From Coccinella septempunctata (lineage: Eukaryota > Arthropoda > Insecta > Coleoptera > Coccinellidae): a stretch of DNA of 64,000 nt. A program made the position numbers and the translations under genes. Location of the stretch: contig NC_058189.1 in the NCBI RefSeq assembly GCF_907165205.1, forward strand, positions 16,180,001 through 16,244,000, in the 5' to 3' direction. This document shows positions 32,173 through 43,991 of this stretch, piece by piece; position 1 is the stretch's first letter; each line of letters starts with the position of its first letter. The notes beneath the pieces were generated by a model, which made no database searches, was not told the origin of the DNA, and saw only the letters and a list, made by a program, of their open reading frames with translations.

Positions 32173-35144
32173 TGTCGGAGCATTGTGCTGCAAAGCGTCA
32201 TTTCTGCCTTCTCCTTCAGAATGTCCAGTCTCTGGGTACTGCTCTCAATAAGCTGCACTTGATGGCTCTGGAAGAGGGTGCAGACATAGTGGCGATAACT
32301 GAGCATTGGAAATCCAAAGATGAACTCGAAGCCGGCATGTTGGAGGGTTACAAGCTTGTTTCAAGTTTTTGCCGTTTGAAAGGAAGACATGGTGGAACTG
32401 CAATTTACTGCAAGGAAGATCTGAAGTGTACTGATAGGCAAGATTATAATTCACTAAGTATTCCTAATGTCATTGAATGTTGTGCTGCCAGTTTGTATAT
32501 GGAAAACTGTAAAATGCTTATTATTTGTATCTATAGGCCTAATACCCCGCCATTAGCCGATGTTGTACAGTTCCTCGAACGCCTAAGAGAAATTTTTGAG
32601 CGTTGCTTGTCGGAGACATCTGACTATATTCTGGTAGGAGATTTTAACCTAGATATTCTTTCTTCTTCTTCTGATGTTAGAGAATTTCTGTCTTTGTTGG
32701 AGAATTTCAATGTCAGAATTACAAATTTTAAGCCAACACGTCCTGTGTCTGGCTCTTGTATAGACAATGTGTTCACCTCCCTTAGCGGTAATACTAATGT
32801 AGTTGAGTACCACATCTCAGATCATTCAGGATTGAAGTTTATCTCCACATTGATTTGCGGTGACAAAATGAAGAATAAATTTGTAAAGAAAAGAATTATA
32901 AATGACAAATCAATTGAGAGGTTTTTACGGGAACTGTCACTGATGGAATGGGATGATATTTACGGCAGCAAACTTGATCCTAGTCAACTTTGGAATGTTT
33001 TCCACCAACGTTTTTCGGAAATTTTTGAGCTGTGTTTTCCTAAAGTTGCTATTCGACTGGTTTCTCCTGGTGTTTTTAGACAAACTCCCGAAATTAAAAA
33101 ACTGAAAGATACCCTAGACAAACTTTATGTTATATCATTTTGTAAACCAGAATTCAGGGATGTCTATAGGTCCACTAAAAGGAGATATGATTCTCTTTTG
33201 ACCACAACGAAGAGAGAATATTTCAACGAGATTATTGTAAATTCTGAAAATAAATCCAAAGCTTCGTGGAGGATTATTAATTCTCTAACCAAGAATAAAG
33301 TTCATAACGAGGTATCTCTTGGTCAAAGCGACCACTCAGCTCTGGCAAATCGGTTCAATACATTTTTTGCAAATATTCCAGTTAAATTAACTGAAGGTTT
33401 AACCAGATCTATTATCCCTAATTCTCAGAGCAAACTTGATAATTCTTTTTTCATGTTTGATATTACGCAGGACGAAATTGTACAAGTTGTGAAATCTTTG
33501 AAAACCAATACATCATGGGGCCATGATGAGATACCGATGAAAGTGATAAAAGCATCGATAGACTTTATCATTGAACCATTAACTTTTATAATCAATCGTT
33601 CTTTCACGGAGGGTATTTTTCCGGATAATCTGAAGATAACTATAGTCAAACCCCTACATAAAAAAGGTAGCAAAAATGACCTTAACAACTATAGGCCCAT
33701 AAGCATCCTCTCTTCATTTTCTAAAGTTTTTGAAAAGATTTTAAGCAATAGAATGTCCAATTTTTTTCGTAAATTCAATGTTATTTCTGGATGTCAACAT
33801 GGTTTTGTTAAAAATAAAAATATTGAAACCGCTATTTTTGAGCTCATAAATGAGATTGTTCTTGCTCTGGAGCAAGGACAGATTCCTATGGCACTGTTTT
33901 TGGACCTTTCGAAGGCTTTCGACTGTGTTGATCATCGGAAGCTTTTGGAAGTACTCGATAATTGTGGTATCAGAGATAGTCAACTCAAACTCATAGAGAG
34001 CTATTTGAAGTCCAGAAAACAACGGGTAGTTCTGGAGGCTGATGGTGAAACCTTTGTCTCGGATGAAATTGAAACAATTTTAGGACTCCCTCAGGGTAGT
34101 ATTGTTGGTCCTCTATTGTTCATAATTTATGTTAATTCTCTACCTAAGGCGATCAAAAGTGAATGTGAACCTCTAATTGAGAGGATGATGAAGAGTATAC
34201 CCTCATCTCGGACTGAAGTAAAATCACCAGCTGTTTTGACTAAAAGCATTGAAACAAATCATGCTCTTTCAGTTAAGTCTACAATGCCGTCCCGGGATAC
34301 TACCTCAATGAGATTATTTGCAGATGATACAAATATTTTGACCCGATCGTCATGTATTCCATACGCTGTTGATGTTTGCAATATTGTGGTTAACTCGGTA
34401 AAAACTTGGTTATGTAATTATAATCTTGTCCTAAACATTGAGAAGACTAAATGTATGATTTTTCATAGTGATAATTCCAAATTAGATTTTCCTGAAACTG
34501 TGGATATTCTTGATAGCTGTGCTGTGGTTGAAGATAATGTGAAATTTTTGGGTATAGTTCTTGACAGTCAATTAAAGTGGGGACCTCATACAGAACAACT
34601 TAAGACCAGATTAAGCTCTGCATGTTACACATTATTTATGTTAAGAGGTCAAGTGAATTTCGATGTGCTCAAACTTGTCTATTTTGCAAATTTTCATTCC
34701 ATACTTTCATATGGAATAATTTTTTGGGGAAGTTCATCAAATGTGGAAAATATTTTCGTTGTTCAAAAAAGGGCATTGCGTACTATGTTACGTTTGAGTT
34801 ATAGAGAATCATGTAGAGGAAATTTTGAAAAAAATAATATACTCACTGTCTATGGATTATATGTATATAGGCTCTTACTTTTTTTTAGAAAACAAATTCA
34901 TTATTTTGAGGATTACAAAAATGTTAATAACACCAGAAGAATGTTTCCTTATAATGTACCTATTCATAGGACAATACTAAGGGAGAGAACTGTTGAATGT
35001 ATGGCAATATCTATGTACAATGCTCTACCAAAAACTATTAGAATGATCACTTGCGATAAGGATTTTAAGAAATCTTTATATTGTTTTATTTTGAAATCAG
35101 AGCCATACAGTTTATCTGAATTCATTTCGTACTGTAGGAGATAG
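32172..35144 (+). CDS. CR1-like LINE ORF2: endonuclease-reverse transcriptase
   Basis: 990 codons, fully open. The apurinic-like endonuclease comes first: LLLQNVQSLG, IVAITEHW, IICIYRPNTPP, YILVGDFNLDI and HISDHSGLKF. RT follows from about residue 440, with YRPISILSSFSKVFEKIL, FLDLSKAFDCVDH (motif A), LGLPQGSIVGPLLFIIYVN (motif B) and LFADDTN (motif C), then a C-terminal region with WGPHTEQLKTRLSSACYTLF. It overlaps the ORF1 stop by one base. The first codon of the open stretch is GTG, so the true start may be downstream or the frame may be reached by reinitiation. Between motifs B and C there are about 45 extra residues compared with what I expect. Encodes the proteins for target-primed reverse transcription, but the upstream promoter and most of ORF1 are lost. 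Confidence 0.8.
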   Translation: MSEHCAAKRHFCLLLQNVQSLGTALNKLHLMALEEGADIVAITEHWKSKDELEAGMLEGYKLVSSFCRLKGRHGGTAIYCKEDLKCTDRQDYNSLSIPNVIECCAASLYMENCKMLIICIYRPNTPPLADVVQFLERLREIFERCLSETSDYILVGDFNLDILSSSSDVREFLSLLENFNVRITNFKPTRPVSGSCIDNVFTSLSGNTNVVEYHISDHSGLKFISTLICGDKMKNKFVKKRIINDKSIERFLRELSLMEWDDIYGSKLDPSQLWNVFHQRFSEIFELCFPKVAIRLVSPGVFRQTPEIKKLKDTLDKLYVISFCKPEFRDVYRSTKRRYDSLLTTTKREYFNEIIVNSENKSKASWRIINSLTKNKVHNEVSLGQSDHSALANRFNTFFANIPVKLTEGLTRSIIPNSQSKLDNSFFMFDITQDEIVQVVKSLKTNTSWGHDEIPMKVIKASIDFIIEPLTFIINRSFTEGIFPDNLKITIVKPLHKKGSKNDLNNYRPISILSSFSKVFEKILSNRMSNFFRKFNVISGCQHGFVKNKNIETAIFELINEIVLALEQGQIPMALFLDLSKAFDCVDHRKLLEVLDNCGIRDSQLKLIESYLKSRKQRVVLEADGETFVSDEIETILGLPQGSIVGPLLFIIYVNSLPKAIKSECEPLIERMMKSIPSSRTEVKSPAVLTKSIETNHALSVKSTMPSRDTTSMRLFADDTNILTRSSCIPYAVDVCNIVVNSVKTWLCNYNLVLNIEKTKCMIFHSDNSKLDFPETVDILDSCAVVEDNVKFLGIVLDSQLKWGPHTEQLKTRLSSACYTLFMLRGQVNFDVLKLVYFANFHSILSYGIIFWGSSSNVENIFVVQKRALRTMLRLSYRESCRGNFEKNNILTVYGLYVYRLLLFFRKQIHYFEDYKNVNNTRRMFPYNVPIHRTILRERTVECMAISMYNALPKTIRMITCDKDFKKSLYCFILKSEPYSLSEFISYCRR

Positions 35145-35236
35145 GTATGTTAATATTTTGTCTGTTTGATTCCTGTTCAATATGTTTTTTGACTTATTCC
35201 ATCTTTATATCTTATTTGGTGTAATTTCTTGGAATT

Positions 35237-35272
35237 AATAAACATATTATTATTATTATTATTATTATCATA
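35237..35272 (+). repeat. LINE 3' end: AATAAA and ATT tail
   Basis: About 95 bases after the ORF2 stop, AATAAA is followed at once by a run of about nine ATT units. Simple-sequence 3' tails mark the end of CR1/L2-like elements. Confidence 0.7.
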
Positions 35273-36149
35273 ATATGCACTAGCTTGAGGAGAGTTAATG
35301 TTCGTTATCTTCTTTGGCTTACATGATTTGTAGATTTCAAAAATATTAACCCGAAGATGAAATGCATATGATGCAGTGGTTGGGAATAGGTATCTCCCGA
35401 AGGAATTAACAGATAATTACATTACAAAAATGTTAAATTCTTCAACAAAAATCATCTTGCATCAATATAAGAAAAAGGAATTGAAGGAAGTTTCAAGTTA
35501 AGATGAACTTCACCTTGGAACAAAAATTTCACATGAATAAACAAGTAACTGGGCAACTTGCGCGTATTTGTGGCTATTCATCTTAATACATTGATGTAAT
35601 AATAATAATAATTAGGTATTTATTAGTACCTTGAGACATTTACATTGTATAGGACAAGTCAAATGAAAAATAGAAAAATCCCTTTTAGGGAACTTATTCT
35701 CCGATGACATTTATCGAAAATCCTGTAGTAAACTATTCGCATTAATTCACTCAAACATAAAATTCTCAAATGCCACCACTTTTTTGGGTCTCCCAATAGA
35801 AGCAAATTCTTTGTCATCCTCTTCATTCACAATCTTTCTGATTGTGGAAATATTCAGCTGAAATATAAGTCGTTTAGATTCAGATGAAACATTAAATGAA
35901 TTCTCTTACATTGAATATGTTCGCTACCATCTGACGTATTGTGGATTTTAGAATATCAAGGTATAACTATTTGAATGAGCGGACCTGAATTCTAAATAGC
36001 ACTTCCTGAAACCCTGTCTCTTTTTTCAATCACTTTCGGCATTTTCGTGATAAAAATTGATATTAGTTGTGGCAACGGCGTATGACATTAACGACATTTC
36101 ATGAGTGCCAACCTAACTTCGTTCTAGTTACAAAAACTTGAGAAAATTA
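35273..36149. other. No gene recognised
   Basis: AT-rich spacer between the CR1 tail and the right inverted repeat at about 36150. A second short ATA/ATT run lies near 35600. Confidence 0.4.
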
Positions 36150-36203
36150 TTTCATGGCCAACCGACTGCTAAAATAAATTTGAATGAAGTATATATAAGG
36201 CCA

Positions 36204-36664
36204 AGGCGAATGATAATATTAGGGATATTGAATAATTTTAAGTTATTCCTGAATTTCAGCGTTATTTTGGTATGTATCATTATGAAACTTTCATCCCCGC
36301 CGCTATTTTTATCGAAATGTGTTCAAAAACCGTCGAAGAATGATTGTGAAAACAAGTTTTATAGACACTAAAGTTCAAATGTTTTCACTAATTTTTGTTA
36401 TGATTATTTTCCGAGTTTTTCTTGTATTATTATGCAGATAATCTATCAACATAGCTGGGCACCGTTAGTCAAATAATTAACTTCGTAAATCGCTCGTTTG
36501 TTACTAAAAACGTTGAAGCGTTACTTTCGGGACGATTTAGCCCATTTTCACGTTAATAACTATATCTATTCATGACAATGGTTGATTAGGGTTATAGAAA
36601 TTAACAGTTCATGAACAAAAAAAAAGAAGTGTATAATCAGAACATGTAATATAAATCATTAAAT
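36204..36664. other. No gene recognised
   Basis: Spacer with no supportable feature. Confidence 0.4.
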
Positions 36665-37035
36665 CTAGGTATCTAGTTCTGCAATATCAACATCCTTCAA
36701 CATATCGATGTTGGGCATTGTCATATTGCCCATAATGAACATCAAAATATTGAAGTTCCCGTTAGAGAGCGAAGCTGGTTTCGCTGTCAAAATATCTTTG
36801 ACCCTAGAAAAATGACGTTCAAATGCAGCTCTTGAGGATATACCAGTATTACCTATATAACAGATTTATGAAAATCTATTCCCCAAGAAATGCCACATCG
36901 TGGAACGGGTCTTTTCATTCAATTTTTATCCACATTTTGACAAGATTTTGAGCTTCCATCTTTTGACACTTAGGCTTTTCTTTAGACTGAATGACATAAT
37001 TGAAGAAGGCTTCTTCATCATGCTCGTTGTTTCGT
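36665..37035 (-). pseudogene. hAT transposase C-terminal remnant
   Basis: On the minus strand, one frame reads EAFFNYVIQSKEKPKCQKME. After stops and shifts another reads NTGISSRAAFERHFSRVKDI, then TAKPASLSNGNFNILMFI, before a stop at 36665. This is the hAT dimerisation region, usually written SSAAVERxFS, then LSxxxFexLxFL. The catalytic DDE region is not visible upstream, so only the C-terminal end of the gene remains. Confidence 0.65.
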
Positions 37036-37233
37036 TGTTACTTGCTTTGCTACCATGCTTTCTCTATTACTTAAACCTCCTCTTTCCTTCACATAATCAC
37101 TCAAATGTGGCCACGGATTTTCGTCTGTAGTAAATCCTATCCATAATAATATAGTTAATATTTTACACAATGCACAGGCAAATAAAACACTCGTTACTCT
37201 AAACAGTCTACACGCCGCGCCGTCGGTAACTAA

Positions 37234-37420
37234 AGGTAAGCGTCCACAGTTCCGCATCGTACGCAACGCACGGATCGCATTAAAATAATCAAGCGATGAA
37301 TCCAGGTAGTACGATACGTATCAGTGGACGCACTTATATGAGTTTTCATACAAAGGGTTCTAAAATACTTTCGATGTGATCCGTGCATTACGTACGATGC
37401 GGAACTGTGGACGCTTACCT
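37234..37420. mobile_element. Harbinger-type MITE 1
   Basis: Terminal inverted repeats of about 45 bases with few mismatches, starting AGGTAAGCGTCCACAGTTCC and continuing GCATCGTACG. TAA lies on both sides (37231-37233, 37421-37423), the 3-base target of PIF/Harbinger. The 187-base element has no frame. Its right flank is shared with the left end of the next MITE. Confidence 0.75.
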
Positions 37421-37422
37421 TA

Positions 37423-37609
37423 AGGCCAGGCGCAAATAGAAACGCAGGTTAGTGAGGTGACGCAGCTTGAGTTTTTGTAAAACATAGAAAAGAACAAGAC
37501 CGCGCAAATAGAGCGTGACAGTGACTTGTCAGATAGTACGTGCAGCGCAGGAAAAAGCTGCGTCACTCTGCGTCACCTCACCAACCTGCGTTTCTATTTA
37601 CGCCTGGCC
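37423..37609. mobile_element. Harbinger-type MITE 2
   Basis: Inverted repeats of about 40 bases: AGGCCAGGCGCAAATAG, then AAACGCAGGTTAGTGAGGTG on the left, mirrored at 37560-37609 with single-base differences. The flanks are compatible with a TTA duplication. It directly abuts MITE 1, so one inserted at the TTAA beside the other. Sequence just to the right (TTACGCTCGATTCACACGGG) looks like the start of a third such element with no visible second end. Confidence 0.7.
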
Positions 37610-37612
37610 TTA

Positions 37613-40244
37613 CGCTCGATTCACACGGGCGAAGCGATCCAACGAATAATACGCACGAGTCCAATTTCTGAGCAGTGTTATTTTCACACTCACACGCTCT
37701 GGCATGTACATAGTTTCGAATCAACTTGTCAGAACTTGTCGGCGCAGAGAGGCGATTGGTAAATAGTTGGTAAGGATCAAGCGACAGAATTTAACGGAAG
37801 TTAACGGGTCCGTTATAAAAAATTTATTTAACTCAAAAGTTAATCCTTTACCGTTACTTTTAGTGAAAAATCCAGTAAATTTGTTGTCTTGATATTTAGG
37901 TACTTAGAAACTGATGAAACGGTAGAGTTCAGAAAATATCGCACTATTGAAAAATAATGGATTGTTAAGAGGTTTGAAAATTTCAAAAAATCTTTTTTAT
38001 TTTTTTGTCTTATCAAATAGAACAATTTTTTCAAACTATGCTTCTTAAATATCAGATCGATTCGAGTAAAATTCTAAGAGATAGACCCTTCGGAAGTTCT
38101 GCCATCAGGCCACGTCAGTGCAGCTTCGCAAGTATGCGGAAGAGCTATGTAGCTTTTGTTGGTCGGTCTGTCCCACTTTTTTTTCACAATTCAAAAGAAC
38201 TCTAACACGTTGAATATGCCCGAATCGATGATTATATGTACTTTGAACGTGTTTATCTCAAAACTCCATTTTTAAAGTCTGTGGACATGATTTCTCGAAA
38301 AGTTATGATATGAAGCAATTCTGTTAAAATTTTGCGCACATGTTCGAAACAATATTATCTGGTCATTGAATGGAGGATTTTTTCTTTTCAATTAAAACTA
38401 ATTTTTTCGAGCCAATACATGGCGAAATTGAGACCAAAAACAAATTCAAATTTGAATTTATTTGTTTTCCATCGTCCAGTAACGATTTTTATCCATGTAC
38501 TAATATTTTTGGTTTTCCGATTTTAGATGAACCAATGATAAGATATGCTGTCCACGGCAACAGCATTTTTTCAGACGTCAAGATAGATAGGGTACTAACA
38601 GCTGAGTTTTCAGAATTTTTAAATGAAAATTTCACAAAATACTGTTCAACTATGTATCTTTGATATGCTCAATTGTTTGAATGGAATACATATATGATTG
38701 TATATATTAGAGAATAAATAGTGAAAATTCCCTTTTTTGAACCTCTGAAACCCACCTAACCCCTCAAAGAAGATTGGTTGAATATCGAAATTATTGGGAT
38801 CTTTCGTGGAAAAATTGCCAAAAATATAATGTAGAATGCATCAAAGCCTCTAGGATGAGAGGCTAATTCACAAGAACAAAAATACATTCCTTTGGAAGTT
38901 ACGGTGAAGAGGTTTGAGTATGAAATGAATATGTCGCAGTTGAGGGTGCAGTGTTCTTTGATGTCAATGGCATCGTTTTCGAATTTGAAGATTTCTAAGA
39001 GTCAAGATGTTAGCGGATTATGAAAACAGACAAGTCTGTGTTCCGTTTTGTTCTCTTCTTCCTAGTACGAGTATGAAGTTGTATTCGGGAATTCCTTTGA
39101 TGTTACTCGGTAATGGGGCTTTCAAATAACTCTAATCTAAGCATTCGGCGCGGTGGTGTACGTATATCCAGGAAAAAACTATTGTGATGAGGAATGAGTG
39201 GATTATTTATTAGCGTATATAAATTATTCCGCTTTGAAAGCACCAGAAGAAATTTATCACCATTTAGATTTTAGTTATTGTTTGGCATGTCCGATTGTGA
39301 AGAAAAAAATTAACTTTCAACACCCTATAGCTAAATAACTAACTGTTTTCGTACCTAGTTCATATGGAAATTTTCACTCGACATTTATCAGGTATTATAT
39401 CAATGAAATTATTGTATTGAATTTTGAAACTATCTGTATCATTCGAATGAACGTGTTTGGCATTCCCCTTTCTTCTGTAAAAAATCTAGAGTTTAATGAT
39501 AGGTTCGAGACAAATTTTGATCCATATTCTGAATTTCGTATATACCTAATGAATTTATATTTATATAAATATGTAACATATAATGCTAACCTATACTTGA
39601 TAATTTACATAAAGCTAGCTTGTTTGTTTTACACGAATAATTTTATGAATGTAGTGAAATGATAAATAGAGGTTCCCTCCGATGCTTTCTATGTGTTAAT
39701 TCAAAAGATAATCCTGTTCCATGTGAGGTTATTGTAATATTTTCATAATTTCAATTTTAACTCTTATCTATTGTATATTTTCAGCATTCTGAAGAAAAGA
39801 GCCAAAGGTTCGAAATATGGACGAACAAGAAGATTGATTATTTATCTCTTACCCCAATAATAACTTACCTAGTACCCAATCTCGATTTCTTATTACAATA
39901 TTTTCTAATAATACATACATAATGTACAAATCAGGTCTTCTGGAATAATTCCACATTCCTACAATCGATAGCCTCAAAAATAGCAGAAACTTGATGAATA
40001 AATTGAGCTTATCCAAACAAGATTATAATCGTGAGTAATGTTTCTATAGCGTGTGAGTGACTTCACATAACATACGACAATTCATACTCGCCACATTTAT
40101 TATGGAACTTTTTCATATAAAAACTGACTAGCACAAATTTAATTCATTTCAGAGAAATTGAATGATGCGAGTGGAATATTGTTGGAAAATATGCCCACAA
40201 CTCATTGAATTTTTTGATTGAAACTAGGATTATGATGAATATAT
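37613..40244. other. No gene recognised
   Basis: Long AT-rich stretch. Frames such as 38370-38663 and 39417-39662 have biased AT-derived composition and no domain I recognise. It may include introns or intergenic sequence, but I cannot see exons. Confidence 0.4.
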
Positions 40245-40335
40245 ACAGGGTGTAAATGAAACAAACAAATTTAAAGAGTCGATCCTTGTCAAAAATAGTG
40301 TTGGTCTCACCTATAATAGGTGCCTGACGCACTGG
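40245..40335 (+). repeat. TACAGGGTG repeat, copy 1
   Basis: Starts TACAGGGTGTAAATGAAAC and contains ATTTAAAGAGTCGATCCTTG and GTCAAAAATAGTGT. It matches 55047-55150, which has ATTTAAGGGTTGTTCCTTG and GTCATAAATAGAGT. The end motif is that of the mariner-type element at 41834. Short non-coding repeat. Confidence 0.4.
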
Positions 40336-41233
40336 AGCTTCATGCTCTTGCTATGACGGTTATAGAATTAGGAAGATAGGAAACGAAGCGACTACACTTG
40401 CGTGAGCGCCACCAGTGGTTCAATTGTGTTACTAACATGCTAAAATGGTTAAAATATTTATTCGAGGCCCGTTTGCAGAAACCTAATTTGACTTTTGTAA
40501 GATTTGAAGAAACATGGCCGTTTTGTTTTGATTCTCTTACCGCTCGTCGTTTATGTAGCTCGTTCTAGTAGTTTGTTATTGCAGTTTTTTGTGTATTTTC
40601 TTGGTGAAAACTTCAAAATCTAAGGAAAATATCTTTGCTCAAATTGCCGTATAGCCACTGACCACAATTTTTGCACTGTTTGGGTTGAACAGAATAAGTA
40701 TACCAACATAATATTCTATTAAGAGGGGTCTACTTCGTTTCATTGTTCAGTTCAAAAAGCGAAAAGGTATATCAGAAACAATTGATTTATATGGGGTTTC
40801 CATTAAAATTCAATCCACTCACCTCGTCAGTTCGAAAAGCCAGAAATTTTTTTATTCTATAAATGGAAAGAAAATTACAAAAAAATTTTCAGTCAAGAAC
40901 AGATGTTCATTTATGGTATTCACCTTCCGAGGTGAAACGATTTTTCCAGTGAATTTCCACATACAAAAATTTCTCGAAAAGTCGCGCCATTCGCTGCAAT
41001 TCGAAACCTGTGGACATTGGAGAAAAACGTTCGTGAAGTGCTGCCATCTTTTCCACAAAAGTGGTAATATTCGTAACTTCTACAGATCGTTCGAGTGTTC
41101 GCAACACCCAACACCCCACATTCAGGCAGTCTTTTCCCCTTTACGGCTTATATGTATGGCAAGAAAGTCTTGTGGTATAAAATCCTCTCAATGAAGATAA
41201 TTTGACGCCGACAGGCTATAAAAGATAACAATA
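40336..41233. other. No gene recognised
   Basis: Overlapping frames on both strands at 40852-41194 are shadows of one another, and none carries a recognised domain. Confidence 0.4.
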
Positions 41234-41396
41234 TAAATCGGACTGGCAGAAATCTACACCATCAGTGTACCATGGTAACGTGCCGACATCGAAGGTGAGT
41301 AGCGATAGACCGCTACTCGTCTACCCGTCAGTATCGCATGAACTCAAAGAAGATCGAAACCTGTCTATCTCTCTGACTTCTGCCAGTCCGATTTTT
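41234..41396. mobile_element. MITE with 17-base inverted repeats
   Basis: AAATCGGACTGGCAGAA at 41236-41252 is mirrored by TTCTGCCAGTCCGATTT at 41378-41394, enclosing about 125 bases of GC-moderate sequence. Family unknown and no coding content. Confidence 0.55.
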
Positions 41397-42468
41397 ATTA
41401 TAATATTCTAAATTTTCAATTTATCAAAAAAATATTCATGGAAACATAAAATAACAATGCTTCCTCCTAAAAATCAATCAAAAAATGCCAGTTCCTGCAA
41501 AGATAAGCAAAATATCAAAATTCTCACGGCTGTGTCTTTTTCTGGTATGGTATATATTTTGTGTACGTCAGGAAAAATCCTCATAAGACGAACAAGAACA
41601 ATGGAACAATATGAGACTCTTACTTGCTAAAGCTCCTGTTGCAAGCTGCAAGTCCTTAGAATTTTCTACAACTCAATCGGAAATGGTAAATCGAAGATGA
41701 AAAATTTAATGCAACAGTCGCCTTTCAGATTGGTCTGATATCGCTGTTGCTCCTCTACTTATATTTTTCATATTATGTTTCTCGAAAAACATCACCTCAA
41801 TCAGACTTTCACGAAATTTCAATGGAAGTTATACAGAGTGTCTCAGAATAACTATTCCTAATTTTCAGAAATGATAAATGGCACTTAAAATTTTATTCAT
41901 AAACTAGGGTCCTAAAATGTCTCGGCGTCAAGATAACTAGGAATATTTAAAAATGAATCTCTATCCAACATAAAGTGGCTACTCACTAAATTGAAGAAGG
42001 AACATTAGTATTAAAAATAACAACATTACATGTTATAAAAATTGTTGGAAGTTACGAACACCATTTTCGATACATAAGTTGTCACTATGTGCAACGGACC
42101 GCCGAATTCTTCGAAACAGCTGCGGATGTTCACGAATGTCATCGAACGCTAAAAAAATTCGAACCACTAACACTTTTTGTGCATTAACAGGTGTCCCATA
42201 ATCCGATGATTTAATATGATCTCAAATACATAACTCAAGCGGCGTCATATCTGGTGAACATGCAGGCCAAGAAAATTGTTTTTGACAGGTTGCTCTAATT
42301 ATCTTTTAGTGAGTAACCAACTAAAATCTTTCCTGTTGTGAAAACTGAGATTGTTTTAAAAGACCTCTAATTTTCCTTGACACCGGACACTAGTATATTA
42401 GTAAAAAATGTTTATTCAAGTGCCCTTCATCATTTCTGAAAAGTAAGAGTAGTTATTCTGAGACACCC

Positions 42469-42817
42469 TGTAAAGGGATGATGGGGATGAAAAAAAATCG
42501 TATTCCTTCCTTACTAGGCTTTATTCTTTTACAATATAAATGCCACTTGTGGTTGTTCTAGAGCTAAACACAAGAAATGGGTACAATTAGAATTTATATA
42601 AAAGGAAAATAAGTACAATTTCTCTTACCTACACCTAGAACAACAACTTATCTCGGTAACGAAAAATTTGCACACTCTAAAATGGCTGTAGTGAGTTACC
42701 TCCAGCGCCAGTCAACCGAAAACTCAGAATGCGCGAATTCTTCGTCGCCTCCGTGACACAATCCCGAAACAAGCTAAACTGCTCAACAAAATAATTTATT
42801 CTATACGTTCTGCTTCA
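42469..42817 (-). repeat. 3' LTR of the 42.5-kb Gypsy
   Basis: 349 bases, same ends as 45506-45868. It lacks the 14-base segment around ACGCAACAAACTGA that the other LTR carries. Confidence 0.9.
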
Positions 42818-42998
42818 ACTTGCTCCCGCTAAGTATAGGTCGAGACTATGAGACCTTATACTAAAGAACGCAACAAAGATGATCGAATGGATAAAATCCC
42901 TACACCAATCTTTAAAAAAAATCACTTAATTGGAGGGTAGTATTCTTTCAGATGACTGATATGAAAGATTCCTCTTTCTTTCTGACCCCGAGCATGTA

Positions 42999-43983
42999 CT
43001 AAAAGGTAGGAACATGTTCCAATTTTTTTTTAACCACATAAGGGCCCTCGAAAAGTAAAAGAAATTTTTTCGTTTCACCCTTCAGGAGAGATGACGTCGG
43101 GTTCGCACGAAGCAATACCAGATCTCCTATTTCGAATCCCTTGTGAGAATTGATAGTCATTTTATGTCGTATGATTCTACGTGCCGCCTTGTTCTCGAGA
43201 CTCTCTTTTGCTAGTATTAATTTTTCATCCACAGTGATATCCGCACCCGATTGAGTTAGTCTATATTTATCAGGCAAAAGTTTCAAAGATTCGGTACCAA
43301 ATTGTAATTCTTGTGGGCTGAATCCGGTACTTTCATGAACCAAAGAGTTGAAAAGTTGCATAAATAATTTTACTTCAAAAGCCCACTTCGATTGTTGTTC
43401 ATGACAGTAGGTTCGAACCAACCGACCGACTTCTCGCATAACTCTCTCTGATGGGTTAGCTTGAGGATGACGAATGTTCTAGCGTTTCTTTCCATTTCCT
43501 AGAGGTGAATTGTGAACCATGATCAGTTAAAATTGTTTCGACATGACCCATGGTTGGGCAATAATCATGTATAATGCGATTGAGTATAGCTACAGAACTG
43601 GCCCTTTTTAAAGGGTATAAAGTAACATATTTTGAAAACACATCTAGCATAACGCAAATATATTCGCTTCCACCACGACTTCTTGGAAGCGGTCCGTATA
43701 TATCTAAAGCCACTAGAATATTCTTGGTAGATGGAATAATCGCATTCAATTCCGCTTTCGGCATTTTAGAACATTTGGCTTTCTGACAAATATCACAACG
43801 TTTGATGACTCTTTTGATATCACGCGCCATATTATTCCACCAGACTTCACTTTTCAACACCTTCCAGGTCTTGTAACTTCCGAAATGCCCGATGGTTCGA
43901 TGTTCGAACTCACAATCATCGGTTAGTAGGTCCTCTCGTGGGTTGTTCTGGGAACCTATGGTCCTCTTAAGAACTGCCTCCAC
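42999..43983 (-). pseudogene. Gypsy integrase, frameshifted
   Basis: The first frame (43456-43983) has an HHCC finger (EHRTIGHFGS, CDICQKAKC) and core blocks VALDIYGPLPRSRGGSEYI and ETILTDHGSQFTSRKW, giving the first two catalytic Asp. A frameshift near 43460-43480 moves reading to 42999-43439, where the third block (PSERVMREV) and the C-terminal domain (FEIGDLVLLRANP, FEGPYVVKKK) follow. Sequence upstream of residue 1 reads directly back into gag, showing where the polymerase region was lost. Non-functional as it stands. Confidence 0.85.
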
Positions 43984-43991
43984 GTTAGGAC

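Larger units (their letters stand above)
31463..36200. mobile_element. Inverted-repeat pair enclosing a CR1-like LINE
   Basis: 31463-31512 and the reverse complement of about 36150-36200 align over about 45 bases, sharing TATACTTCATTCA, TTTATTTTAGCAGTCGGTTG and GCCATG. Between them lie a 5'-truncated CR1-like LINE and about 900 bases of unassigned sequence. It is either one non-autonomous element that received the LINE, or two oppositely oriented copies of a repeat. Confidence 0.45.

Noticed and set aside
36900..37130. Plus-strand hydrophobic 76-codon frame as a membrane protein
   Set aside because: It is antisense to the hAT remnant, and its Leu/Phe richness reflects the reverse complement of Lys/Glu codons.
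37613..40244. Hidden host exons
   Set aside because: No conserved domain, codon-biased stretch or paired splice sites could be supported by eye. A spliced RNA-seq alignment or protein search would decide.
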